From JANQKX01 sp039028695 (GTDB taxonomy: Bacteria > Pseudomonadota > Alphaproteobacteria > Kiloniellales > Kiloniellaceae), in the NCBI GenBank assembly GCA_039028695.1, contig JBCCHN010000035.1:1-44645 (forward strand): DNA of 44,645 nucleotides. Reading direction: 5' to 3'. The notes beneath the pieces are model-generated. The model was not told the origin of the DNA. It saw nothing but the letters and a program-made list of their open reading frames with translations, and did not search any database. Position numbers and translations under genes: made by a program. This document shows, piece after piece, positions 34,847-43,946 of this stretch (the stretch's first letter is position 1; each line of letters begins with the position of its first letter).

Positions 34847-35543
34847 GGCCTCTGAGGGGACCCGAGACAACTTGCTAACGGATTTTAGCGCGCGGCTTGG
34901 CCACGATTTTAAGGCGCCCGATCTATTGCGACGGGCTTTAACCCATTCCAGTGCAGTCTCGGCGACGAACCAGGGGGATTACGAGCGTCTGGAGTTTTTG
35001 GGCGACCGGGTTCTGGGTCTTGTGATTGCCGACCTGCTTTACCATCGCTTTCCCAAGGAGCCGGAAGGGTCCTTGGCCAAACGCTTTGCCGGTGTGGTCT
35101 GTCGAGATGCTTTGGCGGAAATTGCCCGTGAAATCGATTTGGGGTCTCAGCTAATCATCGCCAAAGCCGAGGAAGAGGCGGGCGAGCGGGATAATCCGGC
35201 GTTGCTGTCGAATGCCTGTGAAGCGGTCATTGCCGCCCTTTACCTTGACGGCGGCATCGCGGTGGCAAAAGAATTTATCGAGCGCTATTGGATCCGTCTC
35301 ATTGAGGCGGACCGCAAGCCACCGCGAGACCCCAAAACTTCCTTGCAGGAATGGTCACAAGGCCGGGGCCTGTCGGTACCCAAGTATCAGATCCTGTCGC
35401 GGGAAGGGCCGGATCACAATCCGATCTTTACTGTTTCGGTGACACTGCCGAAGCTGCCGCCTATGATTGGAACCGGATCTTCAAAACGGGCCGCCGAACA
35501 GGCAGCGGCGGAAAAGTTGCTGTTTGAGGTGGAGCGTAATTAG
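34833..35543 (+). CDS. rnc: Ribonuclease III
   Basis: 236 aa. The RNase III signature ERLEFLGDR (51-59) carries catalytic E54/D58, and NACEAVIAALYLDGG the second acidic pair. A dsRNA-binding domain is at the C-terminus (about 165-233). It processes rRNA and dsRNA. The ATG at 34833 is preferred to a TTG at 34827 and overlaps lepB by 14 bases, so translation is coupled. Confidence 0.96.
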   Translation: MSLNRASEGTRDNLLTDFSARLGHDFKAPDLLRRALTHSSAVSATNQGDYERLEFLGDRVLGLVIADLLYHRFPKEPEGSLAKRFAGVVCRDALAEIAREIDLGSQLIIAKAEEEAGERDNPALLSNACEAVIAALYLDGGIAVAKEFIERYWIRLIEADRKPPRDPKTSLQEWSQGRGLSVPKYQILSREGPDHNPIFTVSVTLPKLPPMIGTGSSKRAAEQAAAEKLLFEVERN

Positions 35544-35561
35544 GCGACAAGTGCAGATCCC

Positions 35562-36488
35562 ATGCCGACAGATAATTTAGACACCGTTAACTCTTCGACC
35601 CGCTGCGGTTTTGTCGCTCTTTTGGGGCCGCCAAACAGCGGAAAGTCTACCCTGATGAACAGGCTTGTGGGCAATAAGGTCTCAATTGTCACCCATAAGG
35701 TTCAAACCACCCGTAATCGGGTGCGTGGCATAATGACTAAGGGCCCATGTCAAATTATATTTGTGGATACGCCGGGCATCTTTGATCCGAGCAAGCGCCT
35801 TGAACGGGCCATGGTGGCCGCGGCTTGGTCCGGGGCCGAAGAGGCCGATCAGCTGGTGGTGTTGTTTGATGCACAAAAGGCGCGTATTTCCGGCGATATG
35901 GAGCTAATCGTCGAGGGGTTGCGGAGCAGTAAGCGCAAAGCCATTTTGGTGTTGAACAAGATTGATCAGGTTTCCCGTCCTAAGCTGTTGGAGATGACGA
36001 CCGCTCTTAGTGCCCAGGGTATGTTTTCAGAGATCTTCATGATTTCCGCTTTGACCGGGGATGGGGTCGAGGATTTGGCCAAGCACCTGAGCGCTACGAT
36101 GCCGCCAGGGCCGTGGCACTATCCGGAGGATCAAATCTCCGATCAGCCCCTGCGCACCTTGGCTGCCGAGGTCACACGGGAAAAGCTCTTCCTCAACCTT
36201 CATCAAGAGCTGCCCTATTCCTTGACCGTTGAAACCGAACAATGGGAGGAGTTCGACGACGGGTCGGTCCGGATCCAGCAGGTAATCTTTGTGGCGCGGG
36301 AACAGCACAAGGGTATTTGTCTTGGTAAGGGGGGCGCACGAATCAAGGCTGTCCGCGCTGCGGCACAAAAGGAGCTGGAGGCCTTTCTCGGACAAACGGT
36401 GCATCTTTTTTTGTTCGTCAAGGTCCGGGGAAAGTGGCAGGACGATCGAGAGCACTACGAGACTTGGGGCCTGGATTACAATGCATGA
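35562..36488 (+). CDS. era: GTPase Era
   Basis: 308 aa. G1 GPPNSGKST (22-30), G2 HKVQTTRNRVRG, G3 DTPG (69-72) and G4 NKID (132-135). The C-terminal KH domain has GKGGARIKAVR binding the 3' end of 16S rRNA. It is required for 30S assembly. It is 18 bp after rnc and 11 bp before recO. Confidence 0.97.
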   Translation: MPTDNLDTVNSSTRCGFVALLGPPNSGKSTLMNRLVGNKVSIVTHKVQTTRNRVRGIMTKGPCQIIFVDTPGIFDPSKRLERAMVAAAWSGAEEADQLVVLFDAQKARISGDMELIVEGLRSSKRKAILVLNKIDQVSRPKLLEMTTALSAQGMFSEIFMISALTGDGVEDLAKHLSATMPPGPWHYPEDQISDQPLRTLAAEVTREKLFLNLHQELPYSLTVETEQWEEFDDGSVRIQQVIFVAREQHKGICLGKGGARIKAVRAAAQKELEAFLGQTVHLFLFVKVRGKWQDDREHYETWGLDYNA

Positions 36489-36499
36489 TTTGGAACGCC

Positions 36500-37228
36500 A
36501 TGATTACTTGGGAGGATGAGGGCATTGTTCTTGCCGCCCGTCCCCATGGTGAGGCGGGCTTGATTGTCCAACTCTTGACCAGGTCCCATGGGCGCTATGC
36601 CGGCATGGTTCGGGGTGGTCAGAGCGCCCGGCAGCGCGGTGTTTTTCAGCCCGGCAACATGGTGTCAGCCCACTGGTCCGCGCGTTTGGCCGAGCATTTG
36701 GGAAGCTTTGCTTGTGAGTTGACCGGCAGCCCATTCGCCGGCCTGTTGGGAGAGGCGGATCGATTGGCAGGCCTATCCGCTGCCGCAGCCCTGTGCGAAG
36801 CCGCCTTACCCGAGCGGGAGTCCCACCGGCCCTGCTATGAAGGCTTGGCCGTGCTGCTGGACGCTCTAGAAGGGCCTCATTGGGCTGAAATCTATGTGAA
36901 GTGGGAGGTGGCGCTGTTAGGCGAATTGGGCTTTGGCTTGGAACTTACGCGTTGCGCGGCAGGCGGCGATTCGGCGACCCTAAGCCATGTGAGCCCAAAG
37001 TCCGGGTGCGCGGTCTCCCGGGTGGCGGCCGAACCTTACCTGAGCCAGTTGATCGCGCTGCCCCCGTTTTTGGTGGGGCGAGGGGAAGGCGGTCCCCGAG
37101 AAGTAGCCCAGGGACTTTATCTCACAGGCTTTTTCTTAAAGCGGCATATTTTCCACCCTCAAAACCGGGACCTGCCGCCGGCCCGTTTGCGTTTGGTGGA
37201 ACATTTCGGTGAAAAAGAGCCCGAATAA
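36500..37228 (+). CDS. recO: DNA repair protein RecO
   Basis: 242 aa. The N-terminal OB fold begins ITWEDEGIVLAARPHGEAGLIVQLLTR, typical of RecO. The middle alpha-helical domain contains the CAAGG...HVSPKSGCAVS region that corresponds to the RecO zinc-finger segment, which here keeps only some of the cysteines. It helps RecR load RecA. The ATG at 36500 has TTTGGAA six bases earlier. The ORF extension from 36434 overlaps era and looks spurious. Confidence 0.9.
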   Translation: MITWEDEGIVLAARPHGEAGLIVQLLTRSHGRYAGMVRGGQSARQRGVFQPGNMVSAHWSARLAEHLGSFACELTGSPFAGLLGEADRLAGLSAAAALCEAALPERESHRPCYEGLAVLLDALEGPHWAEIYVKWEVALLGELGFGLELTRCAAGGDSATLSHVSPKSGCAVSRVAAEPYLSQLIALPPFLVGRGEGGPREVAQGLYLTGFFLKRHIFHPQNRDLPPARLRLVEHFGEKEPE

Positions 37229-37278
37229 AGCACCATTTCCCCCTTTTATGACTCTGCCGCTTGCCTTAGATTTGGCGC

Positions 37279-37307
37279 TTAGAGCTCAATTGCACACTAT
37301 ATATAGT
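37279..37307 (+). promoter_or_regulatory. Candidate promoter for parC
   Basis: TTAGAG, 17 bp, then TATAGT (37302-37307). The -10 overlaps a perfect 12-bp palindrome ACTATATATAGT (37296-37307). The -35 is poor (3 of 6), so this is a weak call. The predicted leader is about 28 nt. Confidence 0.3.
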
Positions 37308-37341
37308 AGAACTCTGCCTCTAAGAAGTCTCAGGGAAATTC

Positions 37342-39579
37342 ATGAGCCAGTCTAGCTTGCCCGTTCCCGGTGGGGATATTCGTGACGTGCGCCTTTCCGA
37401 GGCCCTCTCTGAGCGATATCTCTCCTATGCCCTATCGACCATTATGGCCCGGTCCTTGCCCGATGTGCGCGATGGCTTGAAACCGGTTCATCGGCGTCTC
37501 CTCTTTGCCATGCGGCAGCTAAAACTGGACCCCAACTCGGGTTTTAAAAAATCAGCGCGGGTAGTGGGTGACGTTATTGGTAAGTTCCACCCCCATGGGG
37601 ACCAAGCCATCTATGACGCACTTGTTCGCTTAGCTCAGGAGTTCTCCCTGCGCTATCCCTTGATCGACGGTCAAGGCAATTTTGGAAATATCGACGGCGA
37701 TAACGCCGCGGCCATGCGCTATACCGAAGCGCGCCTGACTGAGGTGGCCCGCGCCCTTTTGGAGGGTATTGACGAGGATGCCATCGACTTTCGCCCTACC
37801 TATGATGGGGAGGCGGAGGAGCCAACGGTCCTTCCAGCTAACTTTCCGAACCTCTTGGCCAATGGAGCGCAGGGGATCGCAGTGGGGATGGCGACCTCGA
37901 TCCCACCTCATAACGTGGCCGAGCTCTGCGATGCCTTGTTACATCTAATCAAGGCGCCGCGTGCCACCATTGAAAAGCTGGTGGAGCTGGTGCCGGGTCC
38001 GGACTTTCCCACCGGTGGTGTCTTGGTCGAGGATGGGGCAACCATCCGCGAAGCCTATCGAACCGGCAAGGGGGCTTTTCGCCTGCGCGCCCGCTGGACC
38101 ACTGAAAAGCTCAAGGGCGGCGGTTATCAGGTGGTGGTGACCGAAATCCCCTACCAGGTGCAAAAGTCCCGATTGGTGGAGAAAATTGCTGAGCTTTTGT
38201 CGGCGCGTAAATTGGCCATGTTGGCGGACGTGCGCGATGAGTCCAGCGACGAGGTGCGTCTGGTCCTTGAGCCCAAGAGCCGCAATATCGAAGCCGAAGT
38301 TTTGATGGAATCCCTCTTTCGTCAAACCGAGTTGGAGACCCGCGTCAGTCTCAACATGAACGTGCTCGACGCGGACCATACGCCCCGGGTTATGAATCTG
38401 CGCGAGGTTTTGCAGGCCTTTTTGGATCATCGCCACATCGTGCTGCAGCGTCGCACTCGCCACCGGCTGGAAAAAGTGGCGCACCGTTTGGAGGTCTTGG
38501 AAGGCTACCTGATTGCCTATTTGAACCTGGACGAGGTGATCCGCATCATCCGCGAGGAAGACGAGCCCAAGGCGGTCATGATGAAGCGCTGGAAGCTCAC
38601 CGATGTGCAGGCCGAGGCGATTTTGAATATGCGACTGCGGGCTCTCCGTAAGCTTGAAGAATTTACCATCAAGCAAGAACATAAGGAACTCAGCGCGGAA
38701 CAGGCCGACCTCAAGGACATCCTGAAAAACGAAAAACGCCGTTGGAAGGTCTTGGCCGATGAAATTCGCGAGACCAAAAAAGCTTTTGGCCAAGCCACCG
38801 AGCTGGGCCGTCGGCGTACCGAATTAGGCGAGCCTCCGTCTGCGGTCGTGGTGCCCATCGAGGCGGTCATCGAGCGTGAGCCGGTGACGATCCTGTGCTC
38901 GGCCAAGGGCTGGATCAGGGCCATGAAGGGCCATCACGAGGATCTTTCCGATGCCCGCTACAAAGAGGGGGATCGGGCGCGGTTTGAGGTGCCTGCTCAA
39001 ACCACTGATAAGCTGCTGGTCTTTGCGACTAATGGACGCTTTTACACTCTAGCGGTTGATCGCCTGCCCGGCGGACGTGGTTTTGGCGAGCCCTTGCGTT
39101 TGATGTTTGACCTGCCCAACGATCAGGACATTGTCAGCCTGTTCGTCTATCAGGGAGGGCGGCGATTATTGGTGGCTTCTGCGGATGGGCGGGGATTCAT
39201 CGTTCCGGAAGATGAGATCGTGGCCCAAACGAAAAACGGCAAGCAGGTGCTGAATATCGGTGCGGGTAACGAGGCGGCCATTTGCAAGCCGGCGGACGGA
39301 GACATGATGGCGGTTGTGGGTGAGAATCGGAAGCTACTGGTCTTTCCTCTGTCCGAGGTACCGGAAATGACCCGCGGTCGCGGGGTGATCCTGCAAAAAT
39401 TCAAAGACGGCGGACTAAGCGATGCCAAGGTTTATAAGGCTGCCGAAGGCCTGAGTTGGCTGGCGGGCGCAAATCGCCGTCGGGTTGAGACGGATCTGAC
39501 GGCTTGGACCGGCAAAAGGGCGCAAGCGGGGCGTCTGCCTCCCAACGGCTTTCCCAGATCCAATAAGTTCGGGGATTAA
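37342..39579 (+). CDS. parC: DNA topoisomerase IV subunit A
   Basis: 745 aa. The breakage-reunion domain begins with LSERYLSYALSTIMARSLPDVRDGLKPVHRR. Catalytic Y127 lies in AAMRYTEARL. The quinolone-resistance region HPHGDQAIYDALV has Q88 and D92 where E. coli ParC has S80 and E84. The C-terminal domain is a beta-pinwheel of about 240 residues (from about 500). It decatenates daughter chromosomes with ParE. ATG at 37342 with AGGGAAA upstream. It is 113 bp after recO, with its own promoter candidate. Confidence 0.95.
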   Translation: MSQSSLPVPGGDIRDVRLSEALSERYLSYALSTIMARSLPDVRDGLKPVHRRLLFAMRQLKLDPNSGFKKSARVVGDVIGKFHPHGDQAIYDALVRLAQEFSLRYPLIDGQGNFGNIDGDNAAAMRYTEARLTEVARALLEGIDEDAIDFRPTYDGEAEEPTVLPANFPNLLANGAQGIAVGMATSIPPHNVAELCDALLHLIKAPRATIEKLVELVPGPDFPTGGVLVEDGATIREAYRTGKGAFRLRARWTTEKLKGGGYQVVVTEIPYQVQKSRLVEKIAELLSARKLAMLADVRDESSDEVRLVLEPKSRNIEAEVLMESLFRQTELETRVSLNMNVLDADHTPRVMNLREVLQAFLDHRHIVLQRRTRHRLEKVAHRLEVLEGYLIAYLNLDEVIRIIREEDEPKAVMMKRWKLTDVQAEAILNMRLRALRKLEEFTIKQEHKELSAEQADLKDILKNEKRRWKVLADEIRETKKAFGQATELGRRRTELGEPPSAVVVPIEAVIEREPVTILCSAKGWIRAMKGHHEDLSDARYKEGDRARFEVPAQTTDKLLVFATNGRFYTLAVDRLPGGRGFGEPLRLMFDLPNDQDIVSLFVYQGGRRLLVASADGRGFIVPEDEIVAQTKNGKQVLNIGAGNEAAICKPADGDMMAVVGENRKLLVFPLSEVPEMTRGRGVILQKFKDGGLSDAKVYKAAEGLSWLAGANRRRVETDLTAWTGKRAQAGRLPPNGFPRSNKFGD

Positions 39580-39673
39580 GCCTGCTGGGCAACAGGGAAA
39601 TAGGGGACGCCCACATTCTCCTGGCAAGCAGACCTTTGCGAGCCTATCCTAGCTCACTTTAGGTCCAAGGCCT

Positions 39674-39690
39674 GACCGGATTTTTCGGTC
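39674..39690 (+). other. Small hairpin in the parC-dctQ gap
   Basis: GACCG (39674-39678) and CGGTC (39686-39690) flank GATTTTT, just before the dctQ ribosome-binding site. It could regulate dctQ translation; a parC terminator is less likely because no U-run follows. Confidence 0.2.
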
Positions 39691-39703
39691 TTAGTGAGGT
39701 GTC

Positions 39704-40249
39704 ATGTCGGCGCTGGTGTCCTTTGTCCATGCTGTTGATCGCTTGAACGAGAAGGTCGGGCGTTGTGTGGCTTGGCTGACTTTGGCCATGGTCTTGATAA
39801 CATTCGTCGTGGTAATTCTACGCTATGTTTACGCCATTGGCTGGGTTTGGCTGCAGGAATCCTATGTGTGGCTGCATGGCGTGGTGTTTATGGTGGGGGC
39901 GGGCTATGCCCTGCTGCACAATGCCCATGTGAGGGTCGATGTTTTTTATCGGCCCAAGGGCCACCGCTATAAGGCCTGGGTGGATCTATTAGGCTCCTTT
40001 TTCTTGCTGATGCCCATGATTCTTGTGGTGACCATCGAGGCGACCCCCTATGTCATCGAATCTTGGTCCCGCTTTGAGGAGTCTCGTGAGGCGGGTGGTC
40101 TGCCGGGGCTTTTCCTCCTAAAAACCGTGATCTTAGCCTTTTGTCTCTTGCTGGGCTTGCAAGGCTTATCCCTGGCGGCGCGGAGCTTATTGGTTCTTAC
40201 CGGGCACCCCGAGTTTATTCCCGAACCGGAAGAGACGGAGACGATCTAG
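39704..40249 (+). CDS. dctQ: TRAP transporter small membrane subunit
   Basis: 181 aa with four predicted helices. The DctQ pattern is present: WLTLAMVLITFVVVILRY, VWLQESYVWLHGVVFMVGAGYALLHNAHVRVDVF. It forms the Q subunit of a secondary uptake system that depends on a periplasmic binding protein and usually sodium. The start has GAGGT eight bases upstream. Its stop is 3 bp before dctM, so they are co-translated. Confidence 0.95.
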   Translation: MSALVSFVHAVDRLNEKVGRCVAWLTLAMVLITFVVVILRYVYAIGWVWLQESYVWLHGVVFMVGAGYALLHNAHVRVDVFYRPKGHRYKAWVDLLGSFFLLMPMILVVTIEATPYVIESWSRFEESREAGGLPGLFLLKTVILAFCLLLGLQGLSLAARSLLVLTGHPEFIPEPEETETI

Positions 40250-40252
40250 CCT

Positions 40253-41827
40253 ATGGACCCCGTGCTGCTCGGCGAAGTTCTGTCTTTAGTCATGTTCGGC
40301 ACGGCCTGTGTGGTATTGCTGCTGGGGTACCCCGTCGCCTTTACGCTCGCCGGAACCGCCTTGGCTTTTGCTTTTTTAGGGCTTGCTTTGGGCATCTTTG
40401 ATCTTCGTCTGCTGGGTGGGTTGGCATCACGTTACTTCGGCGTGATGGTGAACGAGCTTTTGGTCGCTGTCCCTTTATTCGTCTTTATGGGAGTGATGCT
40501 GGAGCGCTCGAAAATTGCCGAGCAGCTCCTGGAGACCATGGGCCTCCTTTTCGGGCGAGCCCGGGGCGGACTCGGCATCTCCGTGGTTTTTGTCGGCATG
40601 TTGTTGGCGGCTTCTACGGGTATCGTTGGAGCCACCGTGGTGACCATGGGCTTGCTGTCTCTGCCGGCCATGTTAAAAGCGGGATACGATCCGAAAATCG
40701 CTTGCGGCACCATCTGCGCCGCGGGAACCTTGGGGCAAATTATTCCCCCCTCCATTGTGCTGGTCTTGTTGGGCGATATCCTTCAGGGAGCCAACACCCA
40801 GGCTCAACTAGCCTTGGGCAATTTTGCCCCGGATCCGGTTTCGGTCATCGATCTTTTTGCCGGGGCCTTTTTGCCGGGCATCATGTTGGTGGGGCTCTAT
40901 ATGGGCTGGATTGCCCTAACGGCTATCTTCAGGCCCAAGGCTTGCCCGGCGCTGCCGCCCCTCGAGGGGCCGCCCGGTGAAATGCGTGCCCGAATTCTTT
41001 GGGTTTTGGTGCCGCCGGCCAGTTTGATCATCTTGGTGCTGGGTTCCATCTTGATTGGGGCGGCGACGCCGACCGAGGCCGCGGCGATCGGCTCTATCGG
41101 TGCCATTCTCCTGGCTGGCCGTGCGGTTGACGAGAGCCATAGCGGACCGGTTTACGCGGCGGGAATTTGCCTGGTCGCCCTCGTGCCTTTGGTTACGTTC
41201 TTTGACCTTCGTATGCAGCGTGATGCGGTGCCGTTGCGCGATTTGGTGGCTGCGGTACTGGCGGGTTTTTGCATTTTAGCCATGCTTGTCGGGGTATTTG
41301 TCGCCCTGCGTCGGGTCGCCCAAAGCGGTATTTTGACCGAAGTGATGCAGACCACCGTCAAGATCTCCTCCATGGTCTTTATCATCCTGCTGGGCGCTTC
41401 GGTGTTTAGCTTGGTTTTCCGGGGACTAGGCGGGGAAAAAATCGTCACCAGCCTGCTCGAAGATATGCCCGGCGGACCCTTCGGGGCGATGCTGGTGGTC
41501 ATGGCCCTCATGTTCGTGATGGGCTTTTTTCTCGACTTTATTGAGATTGTATTTGTGGTCGTGCCCATTGTCGGGCCGGTTTTGTTGACCCTTGGCTTAG
41601 ACCCGATCTGGCTTGGCGTGATGATCGCCGTCAATTTGCAGACATCGTTTCTAACGCCGCCCTTTGGCTTTGCTCTCTTTTACCTGCGCGGCGTGGCGCC
41701 GCCTAGTGTCACCACAATGGATATCTATCGGGGTATCTTACCTTTCGTGGTGATTCAGATTGTTGGCTTAATCTTGATCGCCAGCTTCCCCGGCTTGGCG
41801 ACCTGGCTTCCCAGGGCGCTATTTTAA
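40253..41827 (+). CDS. dctM: TRAP transporter large membrane subunit
   Basis: 524 aa; a DctM-type permease with about 13 hydrophobic helices. It contains GATVVTMGLLSLPAMLKAGYD, GTICAAGTLGQIIPPSIVLVLLGD and the C-terminal MGFFLDFIEIVFVVVPIVGPVL with LQTSFLTPPFGFALFYLRGVAP. It is about 90 residues longer than classic DctM (about 430), with the extra helices in the middle (about 285-360), as in the TakM/mannitol-chloroaromatic subgroup. This suggests substrates such as 2-oxo acids rather than C4-dicarboxylates; that is inference. A strong hairpin terminator follows. Confidence 0.94.
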   Translation: MDPVLLGEVLSLVMFGTACVVLLLGYPVAFTLAGTALAFAFLGLALGIFDLRLLGGLASRYFGVMVNELLVAVPLFVFMGVMLERSKIAEQLLETMGLLFGRARGGLGISVVFVGMLLAASTGIVGATVVTMGLLSLPAMLKAGYDPKIACGTICAAGTLGQIIPPSIVLVLLGDILQGANTQAQLALGNFAPDPVSVIDLFAGAFLPGIMLVGLYMGWIALTAIFRPKACPALPPLEGPPGEMRARILWVLVPPASLIILVLGSILIGAATPTEAAAIGSIGAILLAGRAVDESHSGPVYAAGICLVALVPLVTFFDLRMQRDAVPLRDLVAAVLAGFCILAMLVGVFVALRRVAQSGILTEVMQTTVKISSMVFIILLGASVFSLVFRGLGGEKIVTSLLEDMPGGPFGAMLVVMALMFVMGFFLDFIEIVFVVVPIVGPVLLTLGLDPIWLGVMIAVNLQTSFLTPPFGFALFYLRGVAPPSVTTMDIYRGILPFVVIQIVGLILIASFPGLATWLPRALF

Positions 41828-41843
41828 GGTTCCGCAATAGAAT

Positions 41844-41869
41844 CGGCGGCCACTGGGGCCGCCGTCTTT
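41844..41869 (+). terminator. Terminator between dctM and the convergent binding-protein gene
   Basis: CGGCGGCC (41844-41851) pairs with GGCCGCCG (41857-41864) around loop ACTGG, followed by TCTTT. An 8-bp GC-only stem is a good intrinsic terminator for dctQM and may also stop transcription from the opposite strand. Confidence 0.75.
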
Positions 41870-41890
41870 AGAGTGTCATGATTGCGATAC

Positions 41891-43000
41891 TTAGCCTTTG
41901 GATCCGACCCATTTGAAAGGTAGGGCACGGGCATTGTAAAAGGCCTGTTCAGAGAAGTTGGCGTAGGCGATGGTCTTGTCGCGGAAGTCCACGATGGATT
42001 GCATGACCTCGCCGCTGAGGCTGTCCGCCGCGGCCAAATCGCCAATGACCTGGCCGGAAAGGGCACCCAGTCCATCCAGCACCGGATCCGGGAACTTTTT
42101 CAGGACCACACCGTGCTTTTCGGTCAGGGTGTTTAAGGAGGTATCGTTGTTGGCGATGTACTCGTCCAACACATAGGAGTTGGCATAGGCATTGGCTGTA
42201 GCCACTATCGCCTTCAGATCGTCCGTTAGGGATTCCCAAGCCTGCAGGTTGATGAAGTTGTCCAACAGGGTCGCCGGTTCGTGCCAGCCCGGATAGTAGT
42301 AGAACTTGGCGCTCTTATAGAGGCCGAATGCGAGGTCGTTATAAGGACCTACCCATTCGGTGGCGTCGATTTGGCCGGATTGCAGAGCGCCCGGAATTTC
42401 ACCGCCCGGCAGGTTGACCACAACGCCGCCGGCTGCTTTGACCACTTCTCCGCCCAAACCGGGGATGCGCATCTTCAGGCCCTTGTAGTCTTCCAAGGAG
42501 TTGATTTCCTTGTTAAACCAGCCACCGGCCTGAACGCCGGTGTTGCCGGAGGCAAAGAACTTGCAGCCCAATTCTTTATAGACCTTGTCGGCCAATTCCT
42601 GGCCGCCGCCGAAGCGCAGCCAGGCGTTCTGTTCGATGACGTTTAATCCAAAGGGTACCGAGGCGATAAACTGGCTGGCGGGCACCTTGCCCTTCCAATA
42701 GTAAGGGGCGCCGTGGCCCATCTCGATAGTGCCGCCCGAGACCGCGTCCATGGTCTCGAAGGGGGGCACGATCTCGCCGCCGCCGAATACCTCTACCGTC
42801 AACTTGCCGCCGGAGGCGGTGCCGATGAATTCCGCCAGCTTGTTGGCACCGGTGCCCAGGCCCGGAAAGTTCTTGGGCCAGGTTGTTTGCATACGCCATT
42901 TCATAAGGCCTTGAGAAATGGCGGGTGCCGGAAAACTGGACGCAGCAGCGGCCCCGACGGCCGCGGTTGTCGCTGCTGATAGGAATTGGCGGCGTTTCAT
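41891..43000 (-). CDS. dctP: TRAP transporter periplasmic binding protein (DctP/TakP-like)
   Basis: 369 aa. A twin-arginine-like signal (KRRQFLSAATTAAV) with an Ala-rich h-region and likely cleavage after PAISQ. The mature protein contains WRMQTTWPKNFPGLGTGANKLAEFI, RIPGLGGEVVKAAGGVVV and the ligand-pocket segment EWVGPYNDLAFG. The type is closest to TakP, the 2-oxoacid-binding proteins, and the DctM length agrees with this. It is encoded convergently with dctQM, not upstream of them as is usual. ATG at 43000 with GGGAGGA ten bases upstream. Confidence 0.92.
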   Translation of the reverse strand: MKRRQFLSAATTAAVGAAAASSFPAPAISQGLMKWRMQTTWPKNFPGLGTGANKLAEFIGTASGGKLTVEVFGGGEIVPPFETMDAVSGGTIEMGHGAPYYWKGKVPASQFIASVPFGLNVIEQNAWLRFGGGQELADKVYKELGCKFFASGNTGVQAGGWFNKEINSLEDYKGLKMRIPGLGGEVVKAAGGVVVNLPGGEIPGALQSGQIDATEWVGPYNDLAFGLYKSAKFYYYPGWHEPATLLDNFINLQAWESLTDDLKAIVATANAYANSYVLDEYIANNDTSLNTLTEKHGVVLKKFPDPVLDGLGALSGQVIGDLAAADSLSGEVMQSIVDFRDKTIAYANFSEQAFYNARALPFKWVGSKG

Positions 43001-43098
43001 CTTAGGTTCCTCCCATTGGTTTTGCCGGTTGTTTGAATCTTGGGAAAAGCCGGGAGATCAACCGACTCTTCTTTTGTTTTTGACGCCGAGGAGGATAG

Positions 43099-43143
43099 GG
43101 CGCTTTTTTCTCCATGGCAATCTTTGGGAGAAAGGATAGCGCC
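43099..43143 (-). terminator. Long hairpin between bpt and dctP
   Basis: Outer GGCGCT/AGCGCC (43099-43104/43138-43143) and inner TTTCTCC/GGAGAAA (43107-43113/43127-43133) pair around a short internal loop, with a 13-nt terminal loop. It starts 2 bp after the bpt stop and lies in the 145-bp dctP upstream region. There is no U-run after it on the minus strand. It is likely a bpt terminator or a dctP leader structure. Confidence 0.45.
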
Positions 43144-43145
43144 TG

Positions 43146-43946
43146 CTATTTGATGGCTAAAACTCCGTCAAATTTCACCGGTTCGGGAGCTGAGTCGATT
43201 CGTGCCCAGCCCTCCGGCCGTAACACTTCGGCCGGGCGGAAACGGATTTTATATGACATTTTCGGGGTTTCTTGGATCCAGTAGCCCAGATAGACATAAA
43301 GACGGCCCTCATCGCGCGCCTTTTGAATAAGCCAGAGGACCATAAGAGTTCCAAGACCGCGCTGGCTTTGGTCTGGTTCAAAAAAGCTATAAACCGCGGA
43401 AGGACCATCCCTTAGGCAATCGACTAAGCAAGCGCCGACTAGCCGATCGTTGGTGTCCCTATACTCCACAAGTTCAGTGGGCAAAATACTCTGCTCCACC
43501 ATGGCACAATAGTCTTTGAAGTTCATGCCCGCCATCTCGCCGTCGTCGTGGCGATTTTTGATGTAACGAGAAAATACATCGAACTGTTCTCGGGTTGGCT
43601 CGGCCGGTCGGACAGAAATGGCTAAGTCTCGATTCCGGGCCAAAATCCGTTTCATGGATTTACTGGGCCTAAAATCCTGAGCCAGGATGCGAACCGGCAG
43701 ACAGGCTGTGCAATTGTCGCAGGCCGGCCGATAAGCAAAATGGTGACTGCGTCGAAAGCCGGCGCGGGACAAAAGATTATAGGTTTCGGCAGCGTCGGGT
43801 CCTCGAATTTCCGTGAGCACCTTGCGTTCCCAATACCCTGGAAGATAGGGGCATGGGGTCTCCGCCAATACGTAGTAAGGCGACGGCACGCGTCGATGGG
43901 AGAGGGCAGCCTCTAAATCGTCGAATAGAAATTTGTTAGGTCCCAT
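43146..43946 (-). CDS. bpt: Aspartate/glutamate leucyltransferase (bacterial protein transferase)
   Basis: 266 aa. N-terminal ATE motif region: CPYLPGYWERKVLTE, then FRRSHHFAYRPACDNCTACLPVRI, the zinc/cysteine cluster of arginyl/leucyl-tRNA-protein transferases. The C-terminal GNAT-like half contains DNRD-like EYRDTNDRLVGACLVD and YVYLGYWI. It attaches leucine from Leu-tRNA to N-terminal Asp/Glu of proteins, marking them for N-degron (ClpS/ClpAP) decay. It lies 138 bp after the RDD gene on the same strand. Confidence 0.94.
   Translation of the reverse strand: MGPNKFLFDDLEAALSHRRVPSPYYVLAETPCPYLPGYWERKVLTEIRGPDAAETYNLLSRAGFRRSHHFAYRPACDNCTACLPVRILAQDFRPSKSMKRILARNRDLAISVRPAEPTREQFDVFSRYIKNRHDDGEMAGMNFKDYCAMVEQSILPTELVEYRDTNDRLVGACLVDCLRDGPSAVYSFFEPDQSQRGLGTLMVLWLIQKARDEGRLYVYLGYWIQETPKMSYKIRFRPAEVLRPEGWARIDSAPEPVKFDGVLAIK

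Noticed and set aside
37945..38793. 282-aa minus-strand ORF inside parC
   Set aside because: It is a shadow ORF opposite a strongly conserved topoisomerase gene; long open antisense frames are common in such coding DNA.
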